NCBI RefSeq assembly: GCF_001440345.1
Contig: NZ_LJYX01000021.1
Coordinates: forward strand, 620,001 to 684,000
Direction: 5' to 3'
Origin: Colwellia sp. TT2012
Lineage (GTDB): Bacteria; Pseudomonadota; Gammaproteobacteria; Enterobacterales; Alteromonadaceae
Length of the DNA: 64,000 bases
Below are positions 51,547-63,563 of the stretch, in pieces. The notes under the pieces are model-generated. The model saw only the letters and a list, made by a program, of their open reading frames with translations. It searched no databases and was not told where the DNA came from. Position numbers and translations under genes: made by a program. Numbering within the stretch: the first letter of the stretch is position 1; every line of letters starts with the position of its first letter.

Positions 51547-52803
51547 CTAATTTACGCTAATAGTTTGTTGTTTTTCCCAAGCTGAAACATCAGAAATAAT
51601 AATATTATCTCCGACCGCTAAGCCTGATGTTATTTGAATATATTGTGTAGATGTCTGGCCAAAGTGAATGCGTACTTTATCTGCTTGGCTACCGTCTTCT
51701 CTCAGTACATAAGCAAAATTCTCGCTATGCTCCTGAGCAAACATTGGCCGCTTAACAAAAAGCGTGTCTGCTATATTGGCAATGGTGATAACACCATTGA
51801 CGGTCAAATCTGGACGAGCATCTTTTGGCATCTCACCAATAAGTTCTATGTCAACTTGCACTGAGCCATTATTAACAATGGGATCTATGCGTTGCACAAT
51901 ACCCACGATCTTACTATTGCGGGTATCGACTATGACTGCTTGACCAAGTTCGACATCTTTAATTTGTTTTTCTGGGATACGCAGCTCAGCAATAAATTCT
52001 TCGCTGCGTGCCAACCGAGCAAGGTTACTGCCCATTAAGACTCGCTGCCCTAATTCCATTGGCATCGCTTGCACAATACTGTCCATGGTCGCATGTACTT
52101 TTAAAGACTCAACTTGTTGCTGCGCTCTTTGATAAATTTTATGCATGCGGTTAAGTCTGGCTTGATAAGCCTTGGCTTGTGCCACTAAGCTTTCTTGCTT
52201 TTTATTTAGACGTTTTATTTCTAGCTGCCAGCGCTCCTTGTACTGAGCAACATCTATTTTTACTTCTTCATGAGCTATGTGTGAGACGGCGACTGTGCCT
52301 TGGTCTAACAATTTTTTCTGGGCGGTATAGGTAAGTAACGCTCGTTGATGATTCAATTTTTCATTAATGACCGCGGCTTCTTGATCTAATAACTCTGAGG
52401 CTAACGAGGCGTTGAGTGCATTCGTTTCGGCGACCATCTCTTCTAATTGCCACTTGGTTTCTTCTAGTTGCTGTACTAATTGTGGATTAGATAACTCCAG
52501 TAATAAATCACCTTTTTTTACCTTAGCGCCAGCCTTAATTAGAATGCGCTCAACCCGGCCATCAACATTGGTAGCCACCCAACGAATATCTTTCGGCACT
52601 AGCACGCCAACACCTCGGACGCTTATATTGAGTTGACCACGTTGTACTTGAGCAAGCAATAATTCCGATTTATCAACATGGTATGCCGATGAGTTTCCTG
52701 AGAGATTAACTATCAAGACGAAAGCAACAACGCAGATAGCAGTAATAGCGAGCCATTGTTTGTAGTTAATTTTTTTCTTCTGCTTCGAGCGAACAATATC
52801 CAT
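51547..52803 (-). CDS. Membrane-fusion (HlyD/RND-type periplasmic adaptor) protein
   Basis: The start at ATG 52803 (MDIVRSKQKKKINYKQW) is chosen because a sigma-54 promoter at 52838-52853 would start transcription at about 52827, downstream of the alternative TTG start. The protein has an N-terminal anchor helix (about 18-36), a lipoyl half-motif (GRVERILIKAGAKVKKGDLLLELSN), a long coiled coil (about 95-215) and a beta-barrel region. It links the inner-membrane transporter to the outer membrane channel. It is the first gene of the ABC operon; no TolC-type gene is nearby. Confidence 0.88.
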   Translation of the reverse strand: MDIVRSKQKKKINYKQWLAITAICVVAFVLIVNLSGNSSAYHVDKSELLLAQVQRGQLNISVRGVGVLVPKDIRWVATNVDGRVERILIKAGAKVKKGDLLLELSNPQLVQQLEETKWQLEEMVAETNALNASLASELLDQEAAVINEKLNHQRALLTYTAQKKLLDQGTVAVSHIAHEEVKIDVAQYKERWQLEIKRLNKKQESLVAQAKAYQARLNRMHKIYQRAQQQVESLKVHATMDSIVQAMPMELGQRVLMGSNLARLARSEEFIAELRIPEKQIKDVELGQAVIVDTRNSKIVGIVQRIDPIVNNGSVQVDIELIGEMPKDARPDLTVNGVITIANIADTLFVKRPMFAQEHSENFAYVLREDGSQADKVRIHFGQTSTQYIQITSGLAVGDNIIISDVSAWEKQQTISVN

Positions 52804-52837
52804 AACTAAGCCAATTAATAATTCATGACTGTAATAG

Positions 52838-52853
52838 AGCAATCGTCATACCA
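52838..52853 (-). promoter_or_regulatory. Sigma-54 promoter of the adaptor-ABC operon
   Basis: On the minus strand TGGTATG-N4-TTGCT matches the sigma-54 consensus TGGCACG-N4-TTGCA with the invariant GG and GC exactly 12 bases apart. The predicted start point is at about 52827, 24 bases before the chosen ATG. A sigma-54 activator gene is encoded in the same cluster. Confidence 0.65.
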
Positions 52854-52918
52854 ATAATAACTTAGCTTTTAAATACAAACAGTTAATTACATTTCAGTTA
52901 CAATTTCGTGTGTTTAAT

Positions 52919-52964
52919 CTCGATATCGAGACGATTTTATTGACAGATAATTTCGATTTCGAAA
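52919..52964. promoter_or_regulatory. Two dyads, likely activator binding sites
   Basis: CTCGATATCGAG (52919-52930) is a perfect palindrome, and TTTCGATTTCGAAA (52951-52964) is a near-perfect one with the same TCGATNTCGA core. Their centres are 33 bases apart, about three helical turns. They lie at about -97 and -130 relative to the sigma-54 start point, the usual distance for NtrC-type enhancers. The rest of the gap to 53449 shows no further feature I can support. Confidence 0.6.
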
Positions 52965-53449
52965 CTATTACTAAAAAAAATCAAATTAAATTAAATTAAC
53001 TAGTGGTATTAATCAGGTAAAACAATAAGTCCAAGTTACTCAAGTGATTCGTCTTGCTGCCAGCTACTTATTTTCACGCCAGTTAAGTTCACTTTACCTG
53101 GATCTAGGATATTTATTTCAGCATGGCTCAAGTTACTGCCGAATAACAGAAAGTAATACCTGACTGCATTTCACCTTTAAAACGAACCAATGTTGATTCA
53201 GTTGCATAACACCTGTTGCTGCGACAAAAGCCACTATACTCGCACCTGCCAGAAAAAATATTTACTAGCAAAGTGGTATAACCACTATAACTATATCCAC
53301 TACCAACTATAACCAACATGAATAGTGCTTATTTAAGCAAATGATTAGTAGTACATAGAAAATCAGGTAAAATAGAGATAAAATTTGTCCCTGCTAGTTA
53401 CTATTAATTAGCAAATATTATTAGCATCTATTGCCTGAGAGAGTAGCGA

Positions 53450-56260
53450 ATGAGTTTGTATATAGAGTACCTTAAAGAAATTGACAGTCGTAAAAAAGAT
53501 CTAGCATTGGCTCCTTTGCCAATTGATGGCGCGGAGTTATTATCTGAGATTATTGCTCAAATTAAAGATTCAGCCAATGAGCATCGTGAAGATTCACTTA
53601 ACTTCTTCATCTATAACACTTTACCAGGCACAACAAGTGCTGCAGGGGTAAAAGCGACTTTCCTAAAAGAAATCATCTTAGCTGAATTCGACCTAGCAGA
53701 AATTACCCCTACCTATGCTTTTGAATTGTTGTCTCACATGAAAGGCGGCCCTTCAATTGATGTACTTCTTGATTTAGCCTTATCTGATGACGCAGCAGTA
53801 GCAGCACCAGCAGCAGAAGTATTAAAAACTCAAGTATTTCTCTACGACGCTGATACCGCTCGTCTGGCAACAGCGTTTAAAGCAGGCAATGTTATTGCCA
53901 AAGATATTCTTGAAAGCTACGCGCAAGCTGAGTTTTTCACTAAGCTACCAGAAATAGCAGAAAAGATTGAAATCGTTACTTATATTGCCGGTGAAGGTGA
54001 CATATCAACTGACTTACTTTCTCCTGGTCATCAAGCTCACTCTCGTGCTGACCGTGAATTACACGGCCAGTGTTTGATCACGCCAGAAGCGCAAGCAGAA
54101 ATACAAGCATTACAAGTTAAGCACCCTAACGCTAAAGTGATGCTTATTGCAGAAAAAGGCACTATGGGTGTTGGTTCTTCTCGTATGTCTGGTGTTAACA
54201 ACGTGGCACTGATCGCGGGTAAAAAAGCAAGCCCATACGTACCATTTATTAACATTGCCCCGGTTGTTGCAGGTACTAACGGCATCGCTCCTATCTTCCT
54301 GACTACTGTTGATGTAACTGGTGGTATTGGTCTTGACCTTAAAAACTGGGTTAAGAAAGTAGATGCCACTGGCAACAATGTTGTTGACGATAATGGCGAT
54401 GCAGTGCTAGAAGAAGCTTACTCGGTAGCTACGGGTACTGTATTAACTATCGATACTAAAGCACAGAAGTTATATAACGGTGATAAAGAATTAGTTGACG
54501 TATCTTCAGCATTCACTCCACAAAAAGTGGAATTCATGAAAGCAGGTGGTTCTTACGCGGTTACATTCGGTAAGAAATTACAAACATTCTCGGCAGAAAC
54601 TTTGGGCGTTGAAGCACCTGCTGTTTACGCAGCATCTAAAGAGATCTCACATGAAGGTCAAGGTTTAACTGCTGTTGAAAAAATATTTAACCGTAACGCA
54701 GTTGGTGTTGCTTCAGAAACTCCATTACATGCAGGCTCGAATGTTCGCGTGACAGTAAACATTATTGGCTCTCAAGATACTACCGGTCCAATGACATGCC
54801 AAGAGTTAGAAGCGATGGCTGCTTCTACTATTTCTCCACTCGTTGACGGTGCTTACCAGTCTGGTTGTCACACCGCATCGGTATGGGATGACAAAGCAAA
54901 AGCGAACATTCCTAAGCTTATGAGCTTTATGAATAAGTTTGGTCTTGTCACGGCTCGTGATCCTAAAGGCGCTTACCTGCCGATGACAGATGTTATTCAT
55001 AAAGTATTGAATGATATTACTGTCGACGACCGCGCTATCATCATCGGTGGTGATTCGCATACTCGTATGTCTAAAGGCGTCGCGTTTGGTGCCGACTCAG
55101 GTACAGTGGCTATCGCATTAGCAACGGGTGAAGCGGCTATGCCAATCCCTGAATCAGTTAAAGTTACTTTTAAAGGTCACATGCAAGACCATGTCGATTT
55201 CCGTGATGTCGTGCACGCGACACAAATGCAAATGCTTAAGCAATTTGGTGGCGAGAATGTCTTCCAAGGTCGGGTGATTGAAGTACACATTGGTACTTTA
55301 TTAGCTGACCAAGCATTCACTTTTACCGATTGGTCGGCAGAGATGAAAGCAAAAGCCTCTATCTGTATTTCTGAAGATGACACCTTAGTGCAATCACTTG
55401 AACTCGCTAAGAATCGTATTCAGATTATGATCAATAAAGGTATGGATAACCAAGCGAAAACACTTAACGGTTTAATTGCTATAGCTGACAAACGTATCGA
55501 TGGCATCAAATCAGGCACTACTCCTGCATTAGCACCAGATGATACCGCTAAGTATTACGCAGAAGTGGTGGTTGATTTAGATGCTATTGACGAGCCTATG
55601 ATTGCTGATCCTGACGTAAACAATGAAGATGTTTCAAAACGTTATACCCATGATGCCATTAGACCTGTTTCATACTATAAAGGCAGCAAAAAAGTAGATT
55701 TAGGTTTTGTTGGTTCTTGCATGGTTCATAAAGGTGACATGCAAATCATTGCCCAAATGTTGCGCAACATGGAGGCACAAGGTCAGAAGATTGAATTTAA
55801 AGCCCCCTTAGTGGTCGCGCCACCAACATACAACATTGTTGATGAACTCAAAGCTGAAGGTGACTGGGAAATTTTACAAAAGTATTCCGGTTTTGAATTC
55901 GATGATGCACATCCAAAAGGTGCGGCTCGTACTAAGTACGAAAACATCATGTACCTTGAACGCCCAGGTTGTAACTTATGTATGGGTAACCAAGAGAAAG
56001 CTGAACCAGGCGATACAGTAATTGCTACGTCGACACGTTTATTCCAAGGTCGTGTGGTAGCAGATACTGCAGAGAAAAAAGGTGAATCATTATTGGGTTC
56101 AACACCTCTCGTTGTGCTTGCAACTATGCTGGGTCGCTTCCCTACCCTTGCAGAGTATAAAAGTGCGGTAGAAGGTATTAACTTAACTAAGTTCACGCCA
56201 CCGACACATGAGATGACCACTAAGTTCACCGGTGAAGCTGTGCCAATTAAACTAGTCTAG
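53450..56260 (+). CDS. acnB: Aconitate hydratase B, long form
   Basis: The 936-residue protein belongs to the AcnB class (HEAT-like N-terminal domain about 1-160, then the swivelling domain before the catalytic domains). It interconverts citrate and isocitrate in the TCA cycle and may also act on 2-methylisocitrate. The iron-sulfur cysteines are present in VGSCMVHKG and ERPGCNLCMGNQ, and GSQDTTGPMTCQELE and GGDSHTRMSKG are conserved. It is about 70 residues longer than E. coli AcnB (865), with extra segments at about 305-330 and between the cysteine motifs. A GAGAGAG sequence precedes the ATG. Confidence 0.92.
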   Translation: MSLYIEYLKEIDSRKKDLALAPLPIDGAELLSEIIAQIKDSANEHREDSLNFFIYNTLPGTTSAAGVKATFLKEIILAEFDLAEITPTYAFELLSHMKGGPSIDVLLDLALSDDAAVAAPAAEVLKTQVFLYDADTARLATAFKAGNVIAKDILESYAQAEFFTKLPEIAEKIEIVTYIAGEGDISTDLLSPGHQAHSRADRELHGQCLITPEAQAEIQALQVKHPNAKVMLIAEKGTMGVGSSRMSGVNNVALIAGKKASPYVPFINIAPVVAGTNGIAPIFLTTVDVTGGIGLDLKNWVKKVDATGNNVVDDNGDAVLEEAYSVATGTVLTIDTKAQKLYNGDKELVDVSSAFTPQKVEFMKAGGSYAVTFGKKLQTFSAETLGVEAPAVYAASKEISHEGQGLTAVEKIFNRNAVGVASETPLHAGSNVRVTVNIIGSQDTTGPMTCQELEAMAASTISPLVDGAYQSGCHTASVWDDKAKANIPKLMSFMNKFGLVTARDPKGAYLPMTDVIHKVLNDITVDDRAIIIGGDSHTRMSKGVAFGADSGTVAIALATGEAAMPIPESVKVTFKGHMQDHVDFRDVVHATQMQMLKQFGGENVFQGRVIEVHIGTLLADQAFTFTDWSAEMKAKASICISEDDTLVQSLELAKNRIQIMINKGMDNQAKTLNGLIAIADKRIDGIKSGTTPALAPDDTAKYYAEVVVDLDAIDEPMIADPDVNNEDVSKRYTHDAIRPVSYYKGSKKVDLGFVGSCMVHKGDMQIIAQMLRNMEAQGQKIEFKAPLVVAPPTYNIVDELKAEGDWEILQKYSGFEFDDAHPKGAARTKYENIMYLERPGCNLCMGNQEKAEPGDTVIATSTRLFQGRVVADTAEKKGESLLGSTPLVVLATMLGRFPTLAEYKSAVEGINLTKFTPPTHEMTTKFTGEAVPIKLV

Positions 56261-56315
56261 TTCCTTACTAGGAGCTAGCTAGCCGCTCTATTTTAATAGC
56301 TCAAAAGAATAAAGC

Positions 56316-56352
56316 AGGAGGGTTACTTATAGTAAGTAACCCTCCTTTTTTT
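56316..56352 (+). terminator. Terminator of acnB
   Basis: AGGAGGGTTACTTA pairs perfectly with TAAGTAACCCTCCT around a TAG loop and ends in a T-run. It lies 55 bases past the acnB stop. Confidence 0.92.
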
Positions 56353-56380
56353 GCCTAGATATTATTACCGCTTGGACGCA

Positions 56381-56758
56381 TTAATTACTTAATGGACACT
56401 CAAGCTTAGCGGTTAAGTTAGGCATAATTAAATTGGGCGAAGCGCGCGAATAATCAAAGCTTTCCACCCCGGTAATTAACTCCAACTTGTAACCATAAGT
56501 ACCACAAATTAAGTAACTACGGCGTAATAAAAAAGCAGATAAACGTTCAAAATTGCCTTTATTATTAGAAATCACCTCAAGCTGATAATTATTATCATCA
56601 AATTGAGTTTTTTTAAATTGTAGCTGGTGATCAAAATCCCACTGTGATTCGACTTGAGCTAAAACCGTTGTACTTGGGCCAGCGCAAGCCGATAAAAACA
56701 GTACAGATAGCAGCAGTAGCACACTTTTCCTGCTCAGTGTTATCGTTATAATTATCAT
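56381..56758 (-). CDS. Small lipoprotein of unknown function
   Basis: The 125-residue protein has a lipoprotein signal with lipobox LSAC (about residue 25). The mature part of about 100 residues is rich in polar residues, with two further cysteines (YLICGTYGY, LECPLSN) that could form a disulfide. The ATG at 56758 is chosen because AAGGAG lies seven bases upstream; from the earlier ATG at 56764 it is only one base away. I do not recognise the family. It is convergent with acnB. Confidence 0.6.
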   Translation of the reverse strand: MIIITITLSRKSVLLLLSVLFLSACAGPSTTVLAQVESQWDFDHQLQFKKTQFDDNNYQLEVISNNKGNFERLSAFLLRRSYLICGTYGYKLELITGVESFDYSRASPNLIMPNLTAKLECPLSN

Positions 56759-56764
56759 AGTCAT

Positions 56765-57182
56765 TCTCCTTATAACTCTTAGATTATAAGTTTAGCAAAG
56801 CTAAAGGGTATATATAGAACACTGTTGTCTATAATGTAACACACTGATTTAAAGGAAGGTGTTGCTGATGTGATAAGATCGAGCTTCACAAGCATGACGG
56901 TATATGGATATACCCTTATTAGACAGTGCAGGAGCACACTGTCCTGATGCTTATGTGGAGCCCCATGGAGGGGTATGCGTCTCGCTCGTTTACTCAACAA
57001 CACCAAGCTACAACAGAGCCATATATATACCCATCACTAGCAATAGACCCCTTTATCATCCGACAGCTCTTTATGCTCCGTTCAGTGTGCTTGGTCACCT
57101 AGTTATTAGCGCTAATCTGCTTCAGTGGACAAAAAACAACCTATAATAACAACTTGTCTATTAACTTTTTACGGTGGTTCTC
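56765..57182. other. Gene-free region with a cluster of GGA-loop hairpins
   Basis: No credible gene is seen. Three adjacent hairpins lie on the plus strand: GGTAT/ATACC around ATGGAT (56899-56914), GACAGTG/CACTGTC around CAGGAGCA (56922-56943), and CCCC/GGGG around ATGGA (56961-56973). The first two loops are the same as in the MITE-like repeats, but the stems differ. The remainder, including CTCGTTTACTCAACAACA at 56983-57002, is unassigned. Confidence 0.55.
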
Positions 57183-57821
57183 ATGTCCAGTGAAAAATCT
57201 AATGAAAACGTTTGGTCGCTCGCTATGCACCAAATTGAATGCTGTAATTGTAGTCACGGCTGTGGTTGTCAGTTCTCCGGTTTTCCTGATAGTGAGTCCG
57301 GCAGTTGTGAAGCATTACTTGGTTTTTATGTTAAAAACGGTCATTTAGACAGTTTAGATCTGAGCGGAATAAAAGTTGTTTTTGCTGCGGCTTGGCCAAA
57401 AGCGATTCATCAAGGTGATGGTAAAGCTTTGTTATTTATCGACTCTGCCGCATCTACTGAACAAGTTGCGGCTATTGGTGGCATTTTTTCCGGTCAGTTT
57501 GGCGGCATGCCCTTTGAAGCGTTAGCGGGGACATTCTCGGAGATGGAAGGACCCATAGTAGTAAAAATCGACATGAAAACGGATGATAAACACGCCAGTT
57601 TTAGCATTGCTGACGTGCTTGCAGTAGAACAAACACCCTTGATAAATCCAATGAATGGCGAAGATCAAAATGTCCATATAACTTACCCTGATGGTGGTTT
57701 CTTTTGGAATGATGGCATCATAGGCACCAGTAAAACCATGTCAATCAAACATAATATGCTGTCGTTTGAGCATGTCGGTGGCTTTGCCGCCAAAGCCGAA
57801 GTGAATTGGGCTAATAGCTAG
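57183..57821 (+). CDS. DUF1326 protein
   Basis: The start at ATG 57183 gives 212 residues; a GTG nine bases earlier is a weaker choice. The cysteine cluster ECCNCSHGCGCQFSGFP near the N-terminus (about 18-35), followed by GSCEALLGFYVKNGHLDSLDLSGIK and FSGQFGGMPFEALA, is the DUF1326 pattern. The function is unknown. The Cys/His cluster suggests metal binding. It is followed four bases later by a DUF2182 membrane protein gene, a frequent pairing, so the two probably act together. Confidence 0.8.
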   Translation: MSSEKSNENVWSLAMHQIECCNCSHGCGCQFSGFPDSESGSCEALLGFYVKNGHLDSLDLSGIKVVFAAAWPKAIHQGDGKALLFIDSAASTEQVAAIGGIFSGQFGGMPFEALAGTFSEMEGPIVVKIDMKTDDKHASFSIADVLAVEQTPLINPMNGEDQNVHITYPDGGFFWNDGIIGTSKTMSIKHNMLSFEHVGGFAAKAEVNWANS

Positions 57822-57825
57822 TATC

Positions 57826-58581
57826 GTGATAAGGGCAAGCTTGCACAGGTTCCGAGCCACTCATTTGATGAAACACTGGCCACTGTACACGGCTTTAAGC
57901 ATTATTTTGGCGGCTTGGTATTACCTATTTTTTCTAATGACGATGAACATGACTCCTGTTGCCCAATGGAGTTACCTCGATATCATTGTGCTGTTTAGTA
58001 TGTGGGCCATCATGATGGCGGGTATGATGTTACCTTCGGCCTTGCCCATAATGCATTTAATTGACAAAATTAATAATCAACGTAAGGCGCGCAATGCCCC
58101 TTACGCGGCAAGTTTTTATTTTATTGTTGGCTACTTACTCGCTTGGTTTGGCTATAGTTTAGCGATTACCTTGCTGCAATGGTGGTTACATCATCTAGCC
58201 TTATTAACTCCGATGATGAACAGCGCACAGCTTGAGTTTACCTGCTTAATACTCTTAATTACTGGAGTGTATCAATGGTTACCTATTAAACAGCGCTGCT
58301 TACATCATTGTCGCTCACCGTTGGGATTTTTAACCTCCTCTTGGCAAGAAGGAATTTATGGCGCCATTAACATGGGTTTTAGCCATGGTCAATACTGTCT
58401 TGGCTGTTGCTGGCTGTTAATGGCCTTGCTCTTGGTTTTTGGCGTGATGAGTTTACCCTGGATCATTGCCTTAACGCTGATAGTGGCCTTGGAAAAACTA
58501 TTTTCATATGGCCTATTATTTAGCAAAATACTAGGCGCATTATTAGTGTTTTTGGCCTGCTATATGTGGCTTATGACTTAA
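57826..58581 (+). CDS. DUF2182 predicted metal-binding membrane protein
   Basis: The protein of up to 251 residues has about six to seven membrane helices and the DUF2182 motifs FSMWAIMMAGMMLPSALP and the later GINMGFSHGQYCLGCCW-like segment (GAINMGFSHGQYCLGCCWLL), rich in Met, His and Cys as for metal handling. The first possible start is GTG 57826, four bases after the DUF1326 stop. ATG 57868 is an alternative. It is paired with the DUF1326 gene. Confidence 0.8.
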   Translation: MIRASLHRFRATHLMKHWPLYTALSIILAAWYYLFFLMTMNMTPVAQWSYLDIIVLFSMWAIMMAGMMLPSALPIMHLIDKINNQRKARNAPYAASFYFIVGYLLAWFGYSLAITLLQWWLHHLALLTPMMNSAQLEFTCLILLITGVYQWLPIKQRCLHHCRSPLGFLTSSWQEGIYGAINMGFSHGQYCLGCCWLLMALLLVFGVMSLPWIIALTLIVALEKLFSYGLLFSKILGALLVFLACYMWLMT

Positions 58582-58621
58582 ATGTTGATAGTGATCTGGC
58601 ACATGAAAGCTAAACTGACAA

Positions 58622-59443
58622 CTAAGGACTCTCTTGCCAATCACTTAAACCATATTTAGCCAATATACGTGCTAACTCACCATTAGTGCGTAGTCGAACA
58701 ATGCCCTTAGATAAGATATCTGCATACTCTGTTGATGCTTCAATAGCAGGAGAAAAAGCAATATAAGCAGGTTTAGCCGGAGCAAGAAGGCCAGCCATAT
58801 TAAATTTTTCCTGCCGATTAGATTGCTTACTGGTATACCAAAATACGGCTTCTGTTTCGACCAGAACATCTATTAAGCCCTGTTCCAGTAGCGTTATGTT
58901 TTCAATTAATGGCTTATTGCCATAAGCGCTATAAATGCGCGTAGCATCGGCTTGATGTAATTTTATATAGCTATCTAGGCTTTCGGTATAGGCATAGCCA
59001 TTGGCAACTGCTAGCAGCTGGTTATCCAAGGATGCCGGCCCTTGATAGCGCCAATGGCCTGGCTTTAAGCTAAAGAAACTAAAAGCAATCAAGCCCTGCT
59101 CATTCAATGGATAAATAAAATCTGGCGCATCGGATATATAACCACCAACCACTGCTGATATGATTCCTGCACGACAAAGTTGTAAGGCTCTTGACCAGGG
59201 AATGATTTGATAGTTAATTTTGATATTATGCTCAGCAAACACTTGCTGAGCAATTTCAATCATATAACCTGGATAATCTGAATTTGGCTGGCAATTAAAT
59301 GGACACCAATTATCCGCAGCAATAGTAAGAGTTACCTTGCTTTGACTTGCGTTATCTTGGCCATTTGCTGCTATTGAATGGTTAGGTTTTATAGCAGCAT
59401 AAAAAGTAACAACAATGATAAAAATAATGGCATATTTGTTCAT
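58622..59443 (-). CDS. Periplasmic solute-binding protein, family 3 type
   Basis: The ATG at 59443 gives MNKYAIIFIIVVTFYAAI, a signal peptide, and is preferred over a GTG eight codons upstream. The 273-residue protein has the amino-acid-binding-protein pattern LTIAADNWCPFNCQPNSDYPGYMIEIAQQVF, IPWSRALQLCRAGIISAVVGG and a late GIVRLRTNGELARILAKYG. No transporter genes are adjacent. Its cysteines CPFNC resemble those of the RCPFARC motif of the 34376-35122 protein only loosely. The ligand is unknown. Confidence 0.78.
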   Translation of the reverse strand: MNKYAIIFIIVVTFYAAIKPNHSIAANGQDNASQSKVTLTIAADNWCPFNCQPNSDYPGYMIEIAQQVFAEHNIKINYQIIPWSRALQLCRAGIISAVVGGYISDAPDFIYPLNEQGLIAFSFFSLKPGHWRYQGPASLDNQLLAVANGYAYTESLDSYIKLHQADATRIYSAYGNKPLIENITLLEQGLIDVLVETEAVFWYTSKQSNRQEKFNMAGLLAPAKPAYIAFSPAIEASTEYADILSKGIVRLRTNGELARILAKYGLSDWQESP

Positions 59444-59745
59444 GTAAAAACTAAAAAATAGCGTCACCTAATAGTTAGTTAAGCACAAATAATTTTAGAG
59501 TGTTAATGCTTTAACATTACTCGGCATAAAGCACAGCTAACCGCTTTAGCTAGCGAGTTTATGGCAAGTAAAGTTAAGACCAAAGTAAATAAGACCTAGT
59601 GGCGATAAACAAGGCTACTGACAAAATCGGTCAATAGCGATAAGTTTTTTTGTTAACGTTTTACCCTATACACCATCAAATACACCATCAAAAAATTTAG
59701 TGGTGACTACGGTGTTTTCTTAACTTTCTGCGGTTGCTTGCCGCA

Positions 59746-62964
<3,219 letters not shown>

Positions 62965-62976
62965 TTAAAATACCAT

Positions 62977-62988
62977 ATTGTATACAAT
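62977..62988. promoter_or_regulatory. Palindromic operator before the beta-galactosidase gene
   Basis: ATTGTATACAAT is a perfect 12-base palindrome 13 bases upstream of the ATG. A second, partial copy (TTGTATAATACGAA) follows at 62993-63006. The sequence resembles GntR- or LacI-type sites. The regulator is not in the window. Confidence 0.55.
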
Positions 62989-63122
62989 GTACTTGTATAA
63001 TACGAATGACCTTAAACTAGTTCAAGTATTTTACCGTTATTTTCTCGTTAAAAATGACTTTATCGCGCTGGCAACTAAGGACGCTCACCGTAATAAGCCA
63101 TGGATTCCGTTTTAGCTCAAAT

Positions 63123-63449
63123 ATATACCCGTTACCATTCAAAGTGCTCGATTTCAGTGGGAATTAAAATAGCTTTAGGCAAGGGAAACAATGGAAGCAT
63201 AGTCATTCTATGGTTTAATTATTTAACGCGGTATAAAGTCATTTTAAACCCATCGAAGAAGGGTTTGAGCAACATCACTTCATCGTTGCTGTAACTCATA
63301 ATGACGCTACATGGATGGAGCTGATTAGAGAATGCAGGAGCAATTATCCTGAGCATATTCTCCTGAACAACCATTATTTCATCACAGCGCCTTGAATTGA
63401 AATTGCTCAAGCACTCTGAAACATGCTTCTTGAATGGTAACGGGTATAT
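63123..63449. mobile_element. MITE-like repeat, copy 2 (327 bases)
   Basis: This copy has perfect 20-base inverted ends (ATATACCCGTTACCATTCAA and its complement). It matches the copy at 44034-44394 closely, in the same orientation, but lacks the 34 bases that carry one hairpin. Two GGA-loop hairpins remain, at 63306-63321 and around 63332-63346. No transposase or clear target duplication is seen. Confidence 0.8.
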
Positions 63450-63563
63450 GCCCTACCATGTTCTTTTAGCATGTGATCGAAGCTGTCATAATAAAAAGTA
63501 GGATAATCATTTAAAATAAATTAAGCTGTTGCTGGTAAACCAAACAATAAGAAGAAAAATAGT

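Noticed and set aside
53128..53319. Small open frame upstream of acnB on the minus strand
   Set aside because: It has no ribosome site and low-complexity content with scattered cysteines and tyrosines, and it overlaps a region likely to hold the acnB promoter. I see no support as a gene.
56904..57146. Open frame of 80 codons over the GGA-hairpin region
   Set aside because: The frame is an accident of the repeat hairpins; it has no ribosome site and no family-like features. The RNA structure explains the sequence better.
59700..59745. Terminator after the beta-galactosidase gene
   Set aside because: TGCGG/CCGCA at 59728-59745 forms a short hairpin, but it is followed by GAAAG and not by a T-run on the minus strand, and it abuts the stop codon.
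63219..63410. Open frame of 63 codons inside the second MITE-like repeat
   Set aside because: The first copy of the element does not keep this frame, because the 34-base difference disrupts it. Coding is unlikely.
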